Below are positions 49,949-55,340 of a DNA stretch of 55,340 nucleotides, one piece after another (the stretch's first letter is position 1; every line of letters starts with the position of its first letter). The notes under the pieces were generated by a model, which was not told the DNA's origin, searched no databases, and was given only the letters and a program-made list of their open reading frames with translations. The position numbers and the translations under genes were made by a program. The stretch is taken from IMG/VR virus record IMGVR_UViG_3300046371_000029, positions 1-55,340 of that record. The stretch is one strand, 5' to 3'. This DNA comes from a virus.

Positions 49949-50164
49949 TTACGCAGTGATAGCCTTGGGGCTAACAAAGCGACCAGTAACAGGATCACGA
50001 CCCAAAAGCAAGTAGCTTTGGTGACGTGCCATTGATCCTACCTGTTTGCCGTAACGTGTCTTGCCGTTCTTAGAGTTTTTCTCAGAGCGTTGGAAGAACA
50101 CATTGCCAGCGTAGGCAGGGTTGATGTTTTTCACGTTAGTGGTGAGGATTTTCTTGACATTCAT
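49949..50164 (-). CDS. First early gene, small basic protein
   Basis: A 71-residue basic protein (NVKKILTTNVKNINPAYAGN, VFFQRSEKNSKNGKTRYGKQ, LLLGRDPVTGRFVSPKAI). It is the first gene of the leftward operon, with a strong AAAGGAG box before ATG 50164. As the first product made it could be a host-takeover or regulatory protein (inference). No family recognised. Confidence 0.78.
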   Translation of the reverse strand: MNVKKILTTNVKNINPAYAGNVFFQRSEKNSKNGKTRYGKQVGSMARHQSYLLLGRDPVTGRFVSPKAITA

Positions 50165-50203
50165 TTTGCATCTCCTTTGATGTTGGTTGTTGAATGTGGG
50201 TAT

Positions 50204-50232
50204 ACATTACACCCCATAATCACACCAGTCAA
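50204..50232 (-). promoter_or_regulatory. Possible early promoter with embedded GGGGTG motif
   Basis: On the minus strand TTGACT (50232-50227), a 17-base spacer and TAATGT (50209-50204). The -10 is weak. The GGGGTG motif (50215-50210) sits inside the spacer right next to the -10, a place where a bound protein would control initiation. The next gene begins 40 bases downstream. Confidence 0.5.
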
Positions 50233-50241
50233 CAATAAAAT

Positions 50242-50292
50242 ATGGGGTGACAATAAATATCTGGCACGTTGCCTAGCATACCGTCACCCCAT
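50242..50292. repeat. Inverted repeat ATGGGGTGAC / GTCACCCCAT
   Basis: A perfect ten-base arm at 50242-50251 and its complement at 50283-50292, 31 bases apart. The loop contains CGTTGCCTAGCATAC. The arms carry the same GGGGTG core found at 50210-50215, 49911-49916, 49162-49167 and 49192-49197. Upstream of the early promoter, it looks like an operator pair or an RNA stem. Confidence 0.6.
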
Positions 50293-50430
50293 TGTTTTAT
50301 GTTTTACTCTCAATTTTCACCCGACTTGCTATCGTCAGTTTTTCACACCTGTTGCGTCAACGGCATATCCAAGGATAGCTAGGGCATCCGCGCTTTGTGT
50401 AGTTACTTATTGAGCCTGTAAAGTAGATTT

Positions 50431-50478
50431 TTGTTTGTGATGCTCACATGTTACCATGACATGGTACACCACAAACAA
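50431..50478. repeat. Nested inverted repeats in the control region
   Basis: Outer arms TTGTTTGTG (50431-50439) and CACAAACAA (50470-50478) enclose a perfect inner palindrome TACCATG-A-CATGGTA (50452-50466). The inner 15-mer looks like a dimeric repressor operator; the whole could also form one long RNA or cruciform. Confidence 0.6.
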
Positions 50479-51391
50479 CCTCGTCAGCACTGTGACGCAT
50501 GGCTAGACAACTTACAAGACTAGCCTGTTTACATTACGCCCCTGATACATTTGGAGTTGGGATTTCCCTTGTCGGCCTTGTCGATCATACACTATCTGCC
50601 TTGGTAGCTAGTGCTGTAATCCGACTGGTTGCGTCAAGTTATGACCACCCTTCGCCCGTGCATAGTCCGCACATGGTATCGGTTCGCTAGGCTACACGGG
50701 ATTGACCGCATCTTTGCCCTGTTTTTGGTCAGTGTCTCGCACTGGCAGGTTTTTATTGGAAAACCTCGTAAACCGTCTTTTCAGTCTCATTACTCTAATT
50801 CACTTCAATTCGGTAGTCAACTCTTTTTTATTCGGTAGGCGTATTCTGTTTTATTCTTTATGCCTAGCTGAATGTTGCACGTGGCGATTATCAGTTATCT
50901 AGCGTTTACTTTTGCGAGCCATGTTGAACCTTGCGGTTGGTCTGGTTGTTCGCTTCAGTCTCTAAATCCTGCCTGAATAAATAGGTAAAGTATACAGCTA
51001 ATTTCATTAATGTTTTCAGTAGGTTACTGATTAACGTATTGTTTTTGTTGGATATTTTATTTCAATTATTTTTGAATTATTTTTGGTTATGTAATGTTTT
51101 CAATGACTTAGCTATGAAATTAATTTGAATATGTAATGAAAACAAAGGGATAGGGGGTATGGTCTGAAAAATCGTTTTTTATATATAATAAGTGTAGATG
51201 GTTTTTTATGTGCTTCGCCGCAGTAAAGTGTTGCCAAAATGCCACAAAATTGTATTTTTGCCACACATTTTGATCGTCAATAGATAGAGTATCAATAGCC
51301 TAAAGCAGATAATCGTTTATTTTCAGCGGTTTAGAGCGATTGACCATCAAAAATGTCCAGATTGCGCCACTACTGGTGAATTTTTGACCAT

Positions 51392-51424
51392 GGGGCAGGG
51401 GCCACGGGCGGGGTATACGTATAC
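51392..51424. other. G-rich tract (possible quadruplex) followed by palindrome
   Basis: Four G runs (51392-51395, 51398-51401, 51406-51408, 51410-51413) separated by one to four bases could form a G-quadruplex. The last G begins the perfect 12-bp palindrome GTATACGTATAC (51413-51424). Both stand out in an A/T-rich surrounding. Confidence 0.6.
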
Positions 51425-51573
51425 GTACTTGTAGAAATACACAGATCAGGAAAATGAACTGTTAACCACAAAGGCAACTGTAGTATATACACCTACAAGC
51501 ACACACTATTGTGCAAATATTTTGCGTGAAAACACCATATATGAAATATATTTCTAATACCTAAATTAACCTG

Positions 51574-51602
51574 TTGACACGATCCCCTGATTCTGGTATA
51601 AT
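51574..51602 (+). promoter_or_regulatory. Full-consensus sigma-70 promoter of the rightward operon
   Basis: TTGACA (51574-51579), 17-base spacer ending TGG, TATAAT (51597-51602): consensus at both hexamers, spacing and extended -10. TGGTATAATTAT and the following A/T pattern are shared with the fibre promoter at 16912. It points into the late operon, about 160 bases before its first gene. Confidence 0.9.
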
Positions 51603-51623
51603 TATGTATAACTAGGAATCATA

Positions 51624-51731
51624 TAAGTGTTACACTTAACTGTCCTTAGTTAAATCTATAAAAACACTTAGCTACAACACTTAAATGATTTAAAGTTTCT
51701 TTGTTAATACACTTAACTGAACACATAAGTG
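51624..51731. repeat. ACACTTA motif array downstream of the main promoter
   Basis: Direct copies at 51632, 51664, 51677 and 51709 and inverted copies at 51624 (TAAGTGT) and 51726 (TAAGTGA, one mismatch). The first two face each other as a palindrome. Copies 51632/51664 and 51677/51709 are both spaced exactly 32 bases, about three helical turns. TACACTTAACTG occurs exactly twice (51631 and 51708). Likely protein-binding sites in the leader of the rightward transcript. Confidence 0.75.
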
Positions 51732-51762
51732 ATATTATCCGTGATAAAGAAAGTTCTTGACA

Positions 51763-51975
51763 ATGGCGAAGAAATCTGTAAAACTATACACAGACAATGT
51801 ACTTGATGCATTCTACAATGCCATCCGTACAAACACATTAGACAAACTCCACATACCTCATAGCGATGTTTTCTACGTGCGTACTGCTGTAGAGGCATAC
51901 TATGGGCGTTCCTTTACTCTGAAACACGTAGAAGATGCTATGAGAGCAGAAGGGTGGACAGAGAGGAACGAATGA
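51763..51975 (+). CDS. First gene of the rightward operon, small conserved type
   Basis: A 70-residue protein (KLYTDNVLDAFYNAIRTNTL, DKLHIPHSDVFYVRTAVEAY, LKHVEDAMRAEGW). I recall the LDKLxIPYSDVFYxRxAIE pattern from marine phages; it is helical and could be a small winged or helix-turn-helix DNA binder. ATG 51763 is preferred over TTG 51757; the ribosome site is weak. Its place behind the strong promoter and the ACACTTA array makes it a candidate regulator (inference). Confidence 0.75.
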   Translation: MAKKSVKLYTDNVLDAFYNAIRTNTLDKLHIPHSDVFYVRTAVEAYYGRSFTLKHVEDAMRAEGWTERNE

Positions 51976-51976
51976 T

Positions 51977-52174
51977 ATGTTTGAAGCATGGATAATGGTC
52001 TGTGTTATGTACCAGACAGGTGCGTGTTTTCCTGCACAAGACACTCGTGGTCCGTATAAGACGCATGACGAGTGCTATGAGCGTACCGTAGAAATGAGTG
52101 CAGATATTATTGAGAACATTCCGCTACACGTACCTGTAAGCTGGAAGTGTACATCACCGGGAACTCCAACATAA
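51977..52174 (+). CDS. Small Cys-containing protein with hydrophobic N-terminus
   Basis: A 65-residue protein (MFEAWIMVCVMYQTGACFPA, DTRGPYKTHDECYERTVEMS). The hydrophobic start is weak as a signal peptide; C9, C17, C33 and C58 could form disulfides outside the cytoplasm. The RGPYKTxxECxxRxxEM pattern is one I associate with marine phages. Its stop TAA overlaps the next ATG. Confidence 0.72.
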   Translation: MFEAWIMVCVMYQTGACFPAQDTRGPYKTHDECYERTVEMSADIIENIPLHVPVSWKCTSPGTPT

Positions 52175-52467
52175 TGGCTATACCAGAGAGAGTACGTAAT
52201 AAAATGAAGGAGGAAGGTCTTAAAGGCGTGAACAAGCCTAAGAGAACTCCTAACCACCCAACTAAGTCTCACTGTGTGATGGCATCAGAAGGTGGTAAGT
52301 ATAAGTTCATACGCTTTGGTCAGCAGGGTGTATCAGGTGCTGGTAAGAATCCTAAGTCAGCGAAGGATAAAGCACGTAAGAAGTCCTACTATGCACGTCA
52401 CAATGCACAGGGCAAGCCAACTACTAAGCTGTCTGCGAAGTATTGGTCACATAAGGTTAAATGGTAA
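52174..52467 (+). CDS. Basic DUF6321-like protein
   Basis: A 97-residue basic protein. The C-terminal half (FGQQGVSGAGKNPKSAKDKA, RKKSYYARHNAQGK, LSAKYWSHKVKW) matches the short DUF6321-type signature seen in phages and large viruses. Start ATG 52174 overlaps the preceding stop. Function unknown; DNA binding or a virion role is possible. Confidence 0.8.
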   Translation: MAIPERVRNKMKEEGLKGVNKPKRTPNHPTKSHCVMASEGGKYKFIRFGQQGVSGAGKNPKSAKDKARKKSYYARHNAQGKPTTKLSAKYWSHKVKW

Positions 52468-52477
52468 AGGATTAGTT

Positions 52478-52945
52478 ATGGCTGGAGTAGATAGTGTAGT
52501 AAGTCTTGCTTACAAATTAACAGGACCGATTAGAAGGAAAGCGATGAATGCTTTGGGTATTAACCCTGCAGGTAAACCGGGTCGTTCTGGAGATGGTATT
52601 GTAGTAGGACGTGATAGGGTAAGGATTGAAAATAAAATCAATCAGCTAAAAGGTGGCGGTAAAGCATTAGGTGCTGCTGCTATTATTCACGAGTTGCTAG
52701 GTATTAACACTGTAGCAGATGGTTCTATTAAAAAGGACGGTGCTAACTATAAGTTTGTACCTGTAACACCTAAACCTAAAACAAAAGCTAAAACAAAGCC
52801 TGACCCACGCAAAGACAAACAGATAGCACTTCCTAAACGCAAACCTAAAAAACCTAAATCAAAAGTAACACCACCAAAGCCCAAGCCCAAGAAGAAACAG
52901 AATGGTGTGAAGTTCGTATTTGAAACAAAGAAGAAGGGTAAGTAA
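52478..52945 (+). CDS. Lys/Pro-rich basic protein, unknown
   Basis: A 155-residue protein. A small N-terminal domain (LAYKLTGPIRRKAMNALGIN, GGGKALGAAAIIHELLGINT) is followed from about residue 95 by a Lys/Pro tail (KPKTKAKTKPDPRKDKQIAL, KRKPKKPKSKVTPPKPKPKK) like histone H1 tails. ATG 52478 has AAGGAT upstream. Could condense DNA in the virion (inference). Confidence 0.75.
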   Translation: MAGVDSVVSLAYKLTGPIRRKAMNALGINPAGKPGRSGDGIVVGRDRVRIENKINQLKGGGKALGAAAIIHELLGINTVADGSIKKDGANYKFVPVTPKPKTKAKTKPDPRKDKQIALPKRKPKKPKSKVTPPKPKPKKKQNGVKFVFETKKKGK

Positions 52946-52946
52946 G

Positions 52947-53279
52947 ATGGCTAAGAAAACTTTTACGGAAGTACAAAAAGAAGTTATGGATATTGCAAGA
53001 CGCAACGAACTTGATGAGTCTCAAGCAGAATCTTTGCTGAGACGTAGACTGCGCCAAGAAGGTATCCCTTTACCAGATTACATGGCTAAAAAGCAAGAAT
53101 TTAAAAAGGGTGGTACGCCTAAGAAGAAAAAAGTTCAGATGATGCGTGGCGGTATGGCTAATGGCAAGGTACACATGTATGCTGCAGGTGGTTCTGTCAC
53201 AGAGAACCCCGGATTGAAAGCACTTAAAGCTAGTGGACCAAAGGGCATGGAAGCCTACAACAAAATTACAGGTAAGTAA
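52947..53279 (+). CDS. Small protein with GG motifs, unknown
   Basis: A 110-residue protein. The first 45 residues are helical (TEVQKEVMDIARRNELDESQ), followed by a basic segment with FKKGGTPKKKKVQMMRGGMA and HMYAAGGSV, and a short C-terminal helix. The QMMRGG and KKGG elements recur in the proteins at 54049, 7071 and 23880. ATG 52947 comes two bases after the previous stop. Confidence 0.75.
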   Translation: MAKKTFTEVQKEVMDIARRNELDESQAESLLRRRLRQEGIPLPDYMAKKQEFKKGGTPKKKKVQMMRGGMANGKVHMYAAGGSVTENPGLKALKASGPKGMEAYNKITGK

Positions 53280-53539
53280 TGGCACCTCGTCCACGTAATT
53301 ATAAGAAAGAGTATGCCAACTATCAAAGCAAGCCACAGCAGAAGGTAAACCGTGCTGCACGTAATCAGGCTCGTAGGACGGTTAAAAAGGCTGGTATAAA
53401 CACTGCAGGTAAAGATGTAGCGCACAAGAATGGCAATCCTCGTGATAACAGGCGGGGTAACCTTACTCTTCAAAGACCTTCTCAAAACAGGTCTTTTGCT
53501 AGAACTAAGACAGCAGGTAAGCGGAACAGACGTGCATAG
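53279..53539 (+). CDS. Small HNH-like basic protein
   Basis: An 86-residue very basic protein. Residues 46-71, DVAHKNGNPRDNRRGNLTLQ and on to SQNR, follow the HNH pattern (D-x-x-H-x-N-G-x-x-x-D-N-R-x-x-N-L) with H49, N61 and N70, but no zinc cysteines. HNH nucleases often sit near terminases and help packaging. Whether this one still cuts is uncertain. ATG overlaps the previous stop (TAATGG). Confidence 0.7.
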   Translation: MAPRPRNYKKEYANYQSKPQQKVNRAARNQARRTVKKAGINTAGKDVAHKNGNPRDNRRGNLTLQRPSQNRSFARTKTAGKRNRRA

Positions 53540-54056
53540 AGTTGAACAGGACATACGTACTTGGTCTAAGAACTTTCTTGAGATACCAAATGTAAAGTTG
53601 AATGGCTTGCCACCATGCCCCTACGCAAAACAAGCATGGGCAGAGAATAAAGTAACCTTCAGTATCAATACAGGTATCACGGGTCTTGTGAACTCTGTAC
53701 GTTACTTTGATACACACGACTACGACATTGTTGTGTGGGCTAGTGAATACATGCCAGACATGGAGTACCTAGATGGTCTGTGTGATGGCATGAATGAATT
53801 GATGCCCATTGCTGGCATTGATATGCACCTGATGGTGTTTCACCCAGACTATGACGCTGAGAAGGCTGGTCTGGACTTTCTCATTGAAGATGGGGTAGTT
53901 GATGATTCCCTGACATACTGCATGGTATTTGTGCAGAGATTATCAGTGTTGGATGATGCAGCATTGAGTTTAGAAAAGAGTGGCTACTACTTGAAGTTTC
54001 CTGTAGAAGTATTTCACTCGTTAGTTATAGACAGACGGAGATTAAGAAATGGCTGA
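53532..54056 (+). CDS. Conserved phage protein, unknown
   Basis: A 174-residue protein from GTG 53532, overlapping the preceding stop by eight bases. Motifs: DIRTWSKNFLEIPNVKLNGL, PPCPYAKQAWAENKV, THDYDIVVWASEYMPDMEYL, DMHLMVFHPDYDAEKAGLDF. I have seen IPxxxLNGxPPCPYAKxAW proteins in marine phages without a known function. CPYA is a possible redox or metal site. Alpha/beta fold likely. Confidence 0.75.
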   Translation: MHRVEQDIRTWSKNFLEIPNVKLNGLPPCPYAKQAWAENKVTFSINTGITGLVNSVRYFDTHDYDIVVWASEYMPDMEYLDGLCDGMNELMPIAGIDMHLMVFHPDYDAEKAGLDFLIEDGVVDDSLTYCMVFVQRLSVLDDAALSLEKSGYYLKFPVEVFHSLVIDRRRLRNG

Positions 54057-54405
54057 GAAAAAAGATCCAGTTGCTGGTATGAGTAAGGCACAAATTCTCA
54101 AAGAATTTAGTCCTAAAATTATAAGACAATTTGGTGAAGATGAACTTAAATTTATAAAGGATGAATCTAGTGGTCCGGGTGGTGTTGACAGGCTACGCAG
54201 TTATGTCCGTGATTATTTTTATGCTAAAGGCGGTTCTGTTACAAAGAAGAAAATGATGCGTGGTGGTGGTATGCTTAAGGCCGCTGGCAAAAAGAAAATG
54301 ATGCGTGGTGGAGTTGCCAAGAAGAAAATGCGTGGCGGTGGCATGGCTAAGATGGCAGCTAAGAAAAAAATGATGCGCGGTGGAATGGCTAAGAAGAAGA
54401 AGTAA
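54049..54405 (+). CDS. Basic protein with tandem KKMMRGG repeats
   Basis: A 118-residue protein. Residues 1-58 form a small helical domain (GMSKAQILKEFSPKIIRQFG, DRLRSYVRDYFYAKGG). Residues 59-118 contain five or so copies of KKKMMRGG or KKKMRGGG separated by Ala/Lys linkers. At DNA level the units (AAGAAAATGATGCGTGGTGG-type) are near-identical, so recent duplication is likely. A flexible basic tail for nucleic acid or capsid contact is inference. ATG overlaps the previous gene by eight bases. Confidence 0.78.
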   Translation: MAEKKDPVAGMSKAQILKEFSPKIIRQFGEDELKFIKDESSGPGGVDRLRSYVRDYFYAKGGSVTKKKMMRGGGMLKAAGKKKMMRGGVAKKKMRGGGMAKMAAKKKMMRGGMAKKKK

Positions 54406-54764
54406 TGCCAGTACTACAATCAGGTTCAAAGTTCCGTACCGAAGTCGTGTCGTTGTCCACAACGAACAAGACGAATGTGTACACCGTACCTGCAAACTTT
54501 TCTTCACACTTGGAGAACTTGTTTGTAAGTAATAACCACACAGGTAACGTGACTTTGAGCCTACATTTTTTTCATGCAGATGATAATACAGAGTATGACT
54601 TGTTGACTGCTCACAATATTTCAGGTGGTTCCTATGAGTCTATCTTTACTGTAGACAGACCACTGTATCTACATGCAGGTGATATTATCAAATGCACAGC
54701 AGGTACAGCTAGTAAGCTAGTTGTTACTACTGCATGTGAAGAATTTTTTGACCCAGCGAGATAG
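54405..54764 (+). CDS. Small beta-rich virion protein
   Basis: A 119-residue protein of beta character (TEVVSLSTTNKTNVYTVPAN, NVTLSLHFFHADDNTEYDLL, LYLHAGDIIKCTAGTASKLV). The layout resembles 16962-17291 and of similar cyanophage structural proteins. Its ATG overlaps the preceding stop (TAATG). Minor virion protein by context. Confidence 0.7.
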   Translation: MPVLQSGSKFRTEVVSLSTTNKTNVYTVPANFSSHLENLFVSNNHTGNVTLSLHFFHADDNTEYDLLTAHNISGGSYESIFTVDRPLYLHAGDIIKCTAGTASKLVVTTACEEFFDPAR

Positions 54765-54774
54765 GAGACAGGAG

Positions 54775-55056
54775 ATGCCACGTGTCACTAAAAAACCAGC
54801 CGCTAAAAAGAAAGCCACACCGACTTCAGCGAAAGCGAAACAGACTAGAACGGTTAAACTTGCGGCGGGTGGTGCGCCAAAGAGCAAAAGCAGAGTTAAT
54901 GAAGCTGGCAACTATACTAAGCCCGGAATGAGGAAGCAACAGTTTAATCGCATTAAGGCTGGTGGCAAAGGTGGCGCACCCGGTCAGTGGTCAGCACGTA
55001 AAGCCCAGATGCTTGCCAAGGCTTACAAGTCAGCAGGTGGAGGTTACAAGTCGTGA
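54775..55056 (+). CDS. Small basic protein with GQWSARKAQ signature (DUF5872-like)
   Basis: A 93-residue basic protein. The Lys/Ala N-terminus (RVTKKPAAKKKATPTSAKAK) is followed by KLAAGGAPKSKSRVNEAGN and the conserved C-terminal part FNRIKAGGKGGAPGQWSARK, ending GGGYKS. The signature is that of short DUF5872-type proteins. AGGAG is seven bases before ATG 54775. A diverged version of its 3' end is at 1-68. Confidence 0.78.
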   Translation: MPRVTKKPAAKKKATPTSAKAKQTRTVKLAAGGAPKSKSRVNEAGNYTKPGMRKQQFNRIKAGGKGGAPGQWSARKAQMLAKAYKSAGGGYKS

Positions 55057-55057
55057 A

Positions 55058-55249
55058 GTGGAACATGTATTTTTACTTCTTGTATTTGTAGGCATTGGAG
55101 AAGAAAAGAAACTAGAGAGCAAAGACTTATTCTTTAGGGATTTGCAAGAGTGTGTCTGGTACGCACAGACATTACATAAACAAGGGAATTTAGTTACAGC
55201 ATACTGCCTTCCTAAATACGTTAACCCCGGCAACGTAAGGATATATTAA
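55058..55249 (+). CDS. Small membrane protein (63 aa), second copy
   Basis: The same 63-residue protein as at 70-261 with D to E and R to K changes and a GTG start. It begins one base after the preceding stop and its own stop overlaps the ATG of the next gene. Real duplicate or strain variant at the junction cannot be decided from sequence alone; the latter is more likely. Confidence 0.75.
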   Translation: MEHVFLLLVFVGIGEEKKLESKDLFFRDLQECVWYAQTLHKQGNLVTAYCLPKYVNPGNVRIY

Positions 55250-55340
55250 TGGACCCGATTAGTGCAATGGCAACCGCTTCTGCGGCGTTTGGTGCTATCA
55301 AGAAAGGCTTTCAAATAGGCCGTGACATTGAGTCTATGGC
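55249..55340 (+). CDS. 5' end of single-pass membrane protein (second copy, truncated by window end)
   Basis: The first 30 codons of the gene at 261-956, identical in sequence to 261-352. The frame stays open to the window edge. It shows that the rightward operon runs on across the junction. Confidence 0.85.
   Translation, partial: MDPISAMATASAAFGAIKKGFQIGRDIESM

Larger units (their letters stand above)
50293..51573. other. Non-coding divergent control region
   Basis: No convincing gene on either strand for about 1.28 kb, which is exceptional in this tightly packed genome. The left part (to about 50950) is of mixed composition with inverted repeats. About 50975-51160 is very A/T-rich with two ATGTAATG copies (51091 and 51131 areas). 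About 51225-51275 has three TGCCA-A motifs (TTGCCAAAA, ATGCCACAA, TTGCCACAC). Then come a G-rich tract and a palindrome. Such a layout suits an origin, packaging or attachment site. Confidence 0.7.
54986..55340. repeat. Right copy of the divergent terminal overlap
   Basis: Partner of 1-352. Identity is complete only from 55217; upstream of that the copies differ mostly at synonymous sites of the 63-residue gene, and by one codon in the gene before it. See the left copy and findings. Confidence 0.9.

Noticed and set aside
50499-50690. 63-codon plus-strand frame in the control region
   Set aside because: No ribosome-binding site, no family-like sequence and isolated from other genes; best seen as chance opening in non-coding DNA.
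50165-51762. CRISPR array
   Set aside because: Repeats here are short (7-12 bases) and unevenly spaced without spacer-repeat periodicity; no cas genes except the stand-alone Cas4-like nuclease of the replication cluster.
53430-53531. N-terminal extension of the 53532-54056 protein (from 53430)
   Set aside because: Lies wholly inside the HNH-like gene in another frame; GTG 53532 gives the usual eight-base overlap.
1-55340. Insertion sequences or transposases
   Set aside because: No transposase-like protein or terminal inverted repeats with target duplications were recognised.
1-55340. Phage-encoded T7-type RNA polymerase
   Set aside because: No protein with single-subunit RNA polymerase motifs is encoded; promoters are sigma-70-like.

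Overview
This window is almost certainly one complete genome unit of a tailed podovirus of marine bacteria. The unit is about 55.0 kb and is opened inside a late gene, so the first 352 bases and the last 355 bases are two versions of the same locus. Supporting evidence is a full set of podovirus genes (TerS, TerL, portal, scaffold, capsid, short-tail proteins, internal virion proteins, fibres) and a T7-style replication set on the other strand. The best clue to its relatives is a family A DNA polymerase carrying a DnaJ-like CxxC/CxxC zinc module between its exonuclease and polymerase domains. That architecture was described for SAR116 phage HMO-2011 (also about 55 kb) and its relatives on Roseobacter and SAR11 hosts. 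A B12-dependent (class II) ribonucleotide reductase favours a host that has B12, such as a SAR116 or Roseobacter type. That host inference is mine. No single-subunit RNA polymerase is seen, and the promoters look like host sigma-70 sites.

Layout. (1) 51.76-55.34 kb continuing across the junction into 0-32.3 kb, plus strand: small basic proteins, small membrane proteins, holin candidates, endolysin, TerS, TerL, portal, a 1003-aa polyvalent-like protein, scaffold, major capsid protein, decoration protein, tail adaptor and nozzle, four long fibres with small companion genes, and four internal or ejected virion proteins. It ends at a bidirectional terminator at 32.30 kb. (2) 32.3-50.16 kb, minus strand: MazG, a GIY-YIG protein, RNR, DUF3310, endonuclease I, a Cas4-like nuclease, a probable ssDNA-binding protein, DNA polymerase A, helicase, primase, tyrosine integrase, DUF932, a SleB wall hydrolase, a tRNA-Trp and many small early genes, mostly translationally coupled. 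(3) 50.17-51.76 kb: a 1.6-kb non-coding divergent control region with a consensus sigma-70 promoter, an array of ACACTTA motifs, GGGGTG motifs, inverted repeats, a G-rich tract and very AT-rich stretches. It is the best candidate for a transcription switch, origin or packaging site.

How it works together. Early leftward transcription from the control region would make replication and nucleotide-salvage proteins. Rightward transcription from the promoter at 51.57 kb would run through the virion and lysis genes, with boosts at 11.03 kb (capsid) and 16.91 kb (fibres). An integrase is present but no repressor was recognised, so lysogeny is possible but unproven. The most unusual items are the polyvalent-like protein with a ParB-like segment, the short KMxxGG-type motif shared by several late proteins, the repeat array and G-rich element of the control region, and the sequence-divergent ends of the window.
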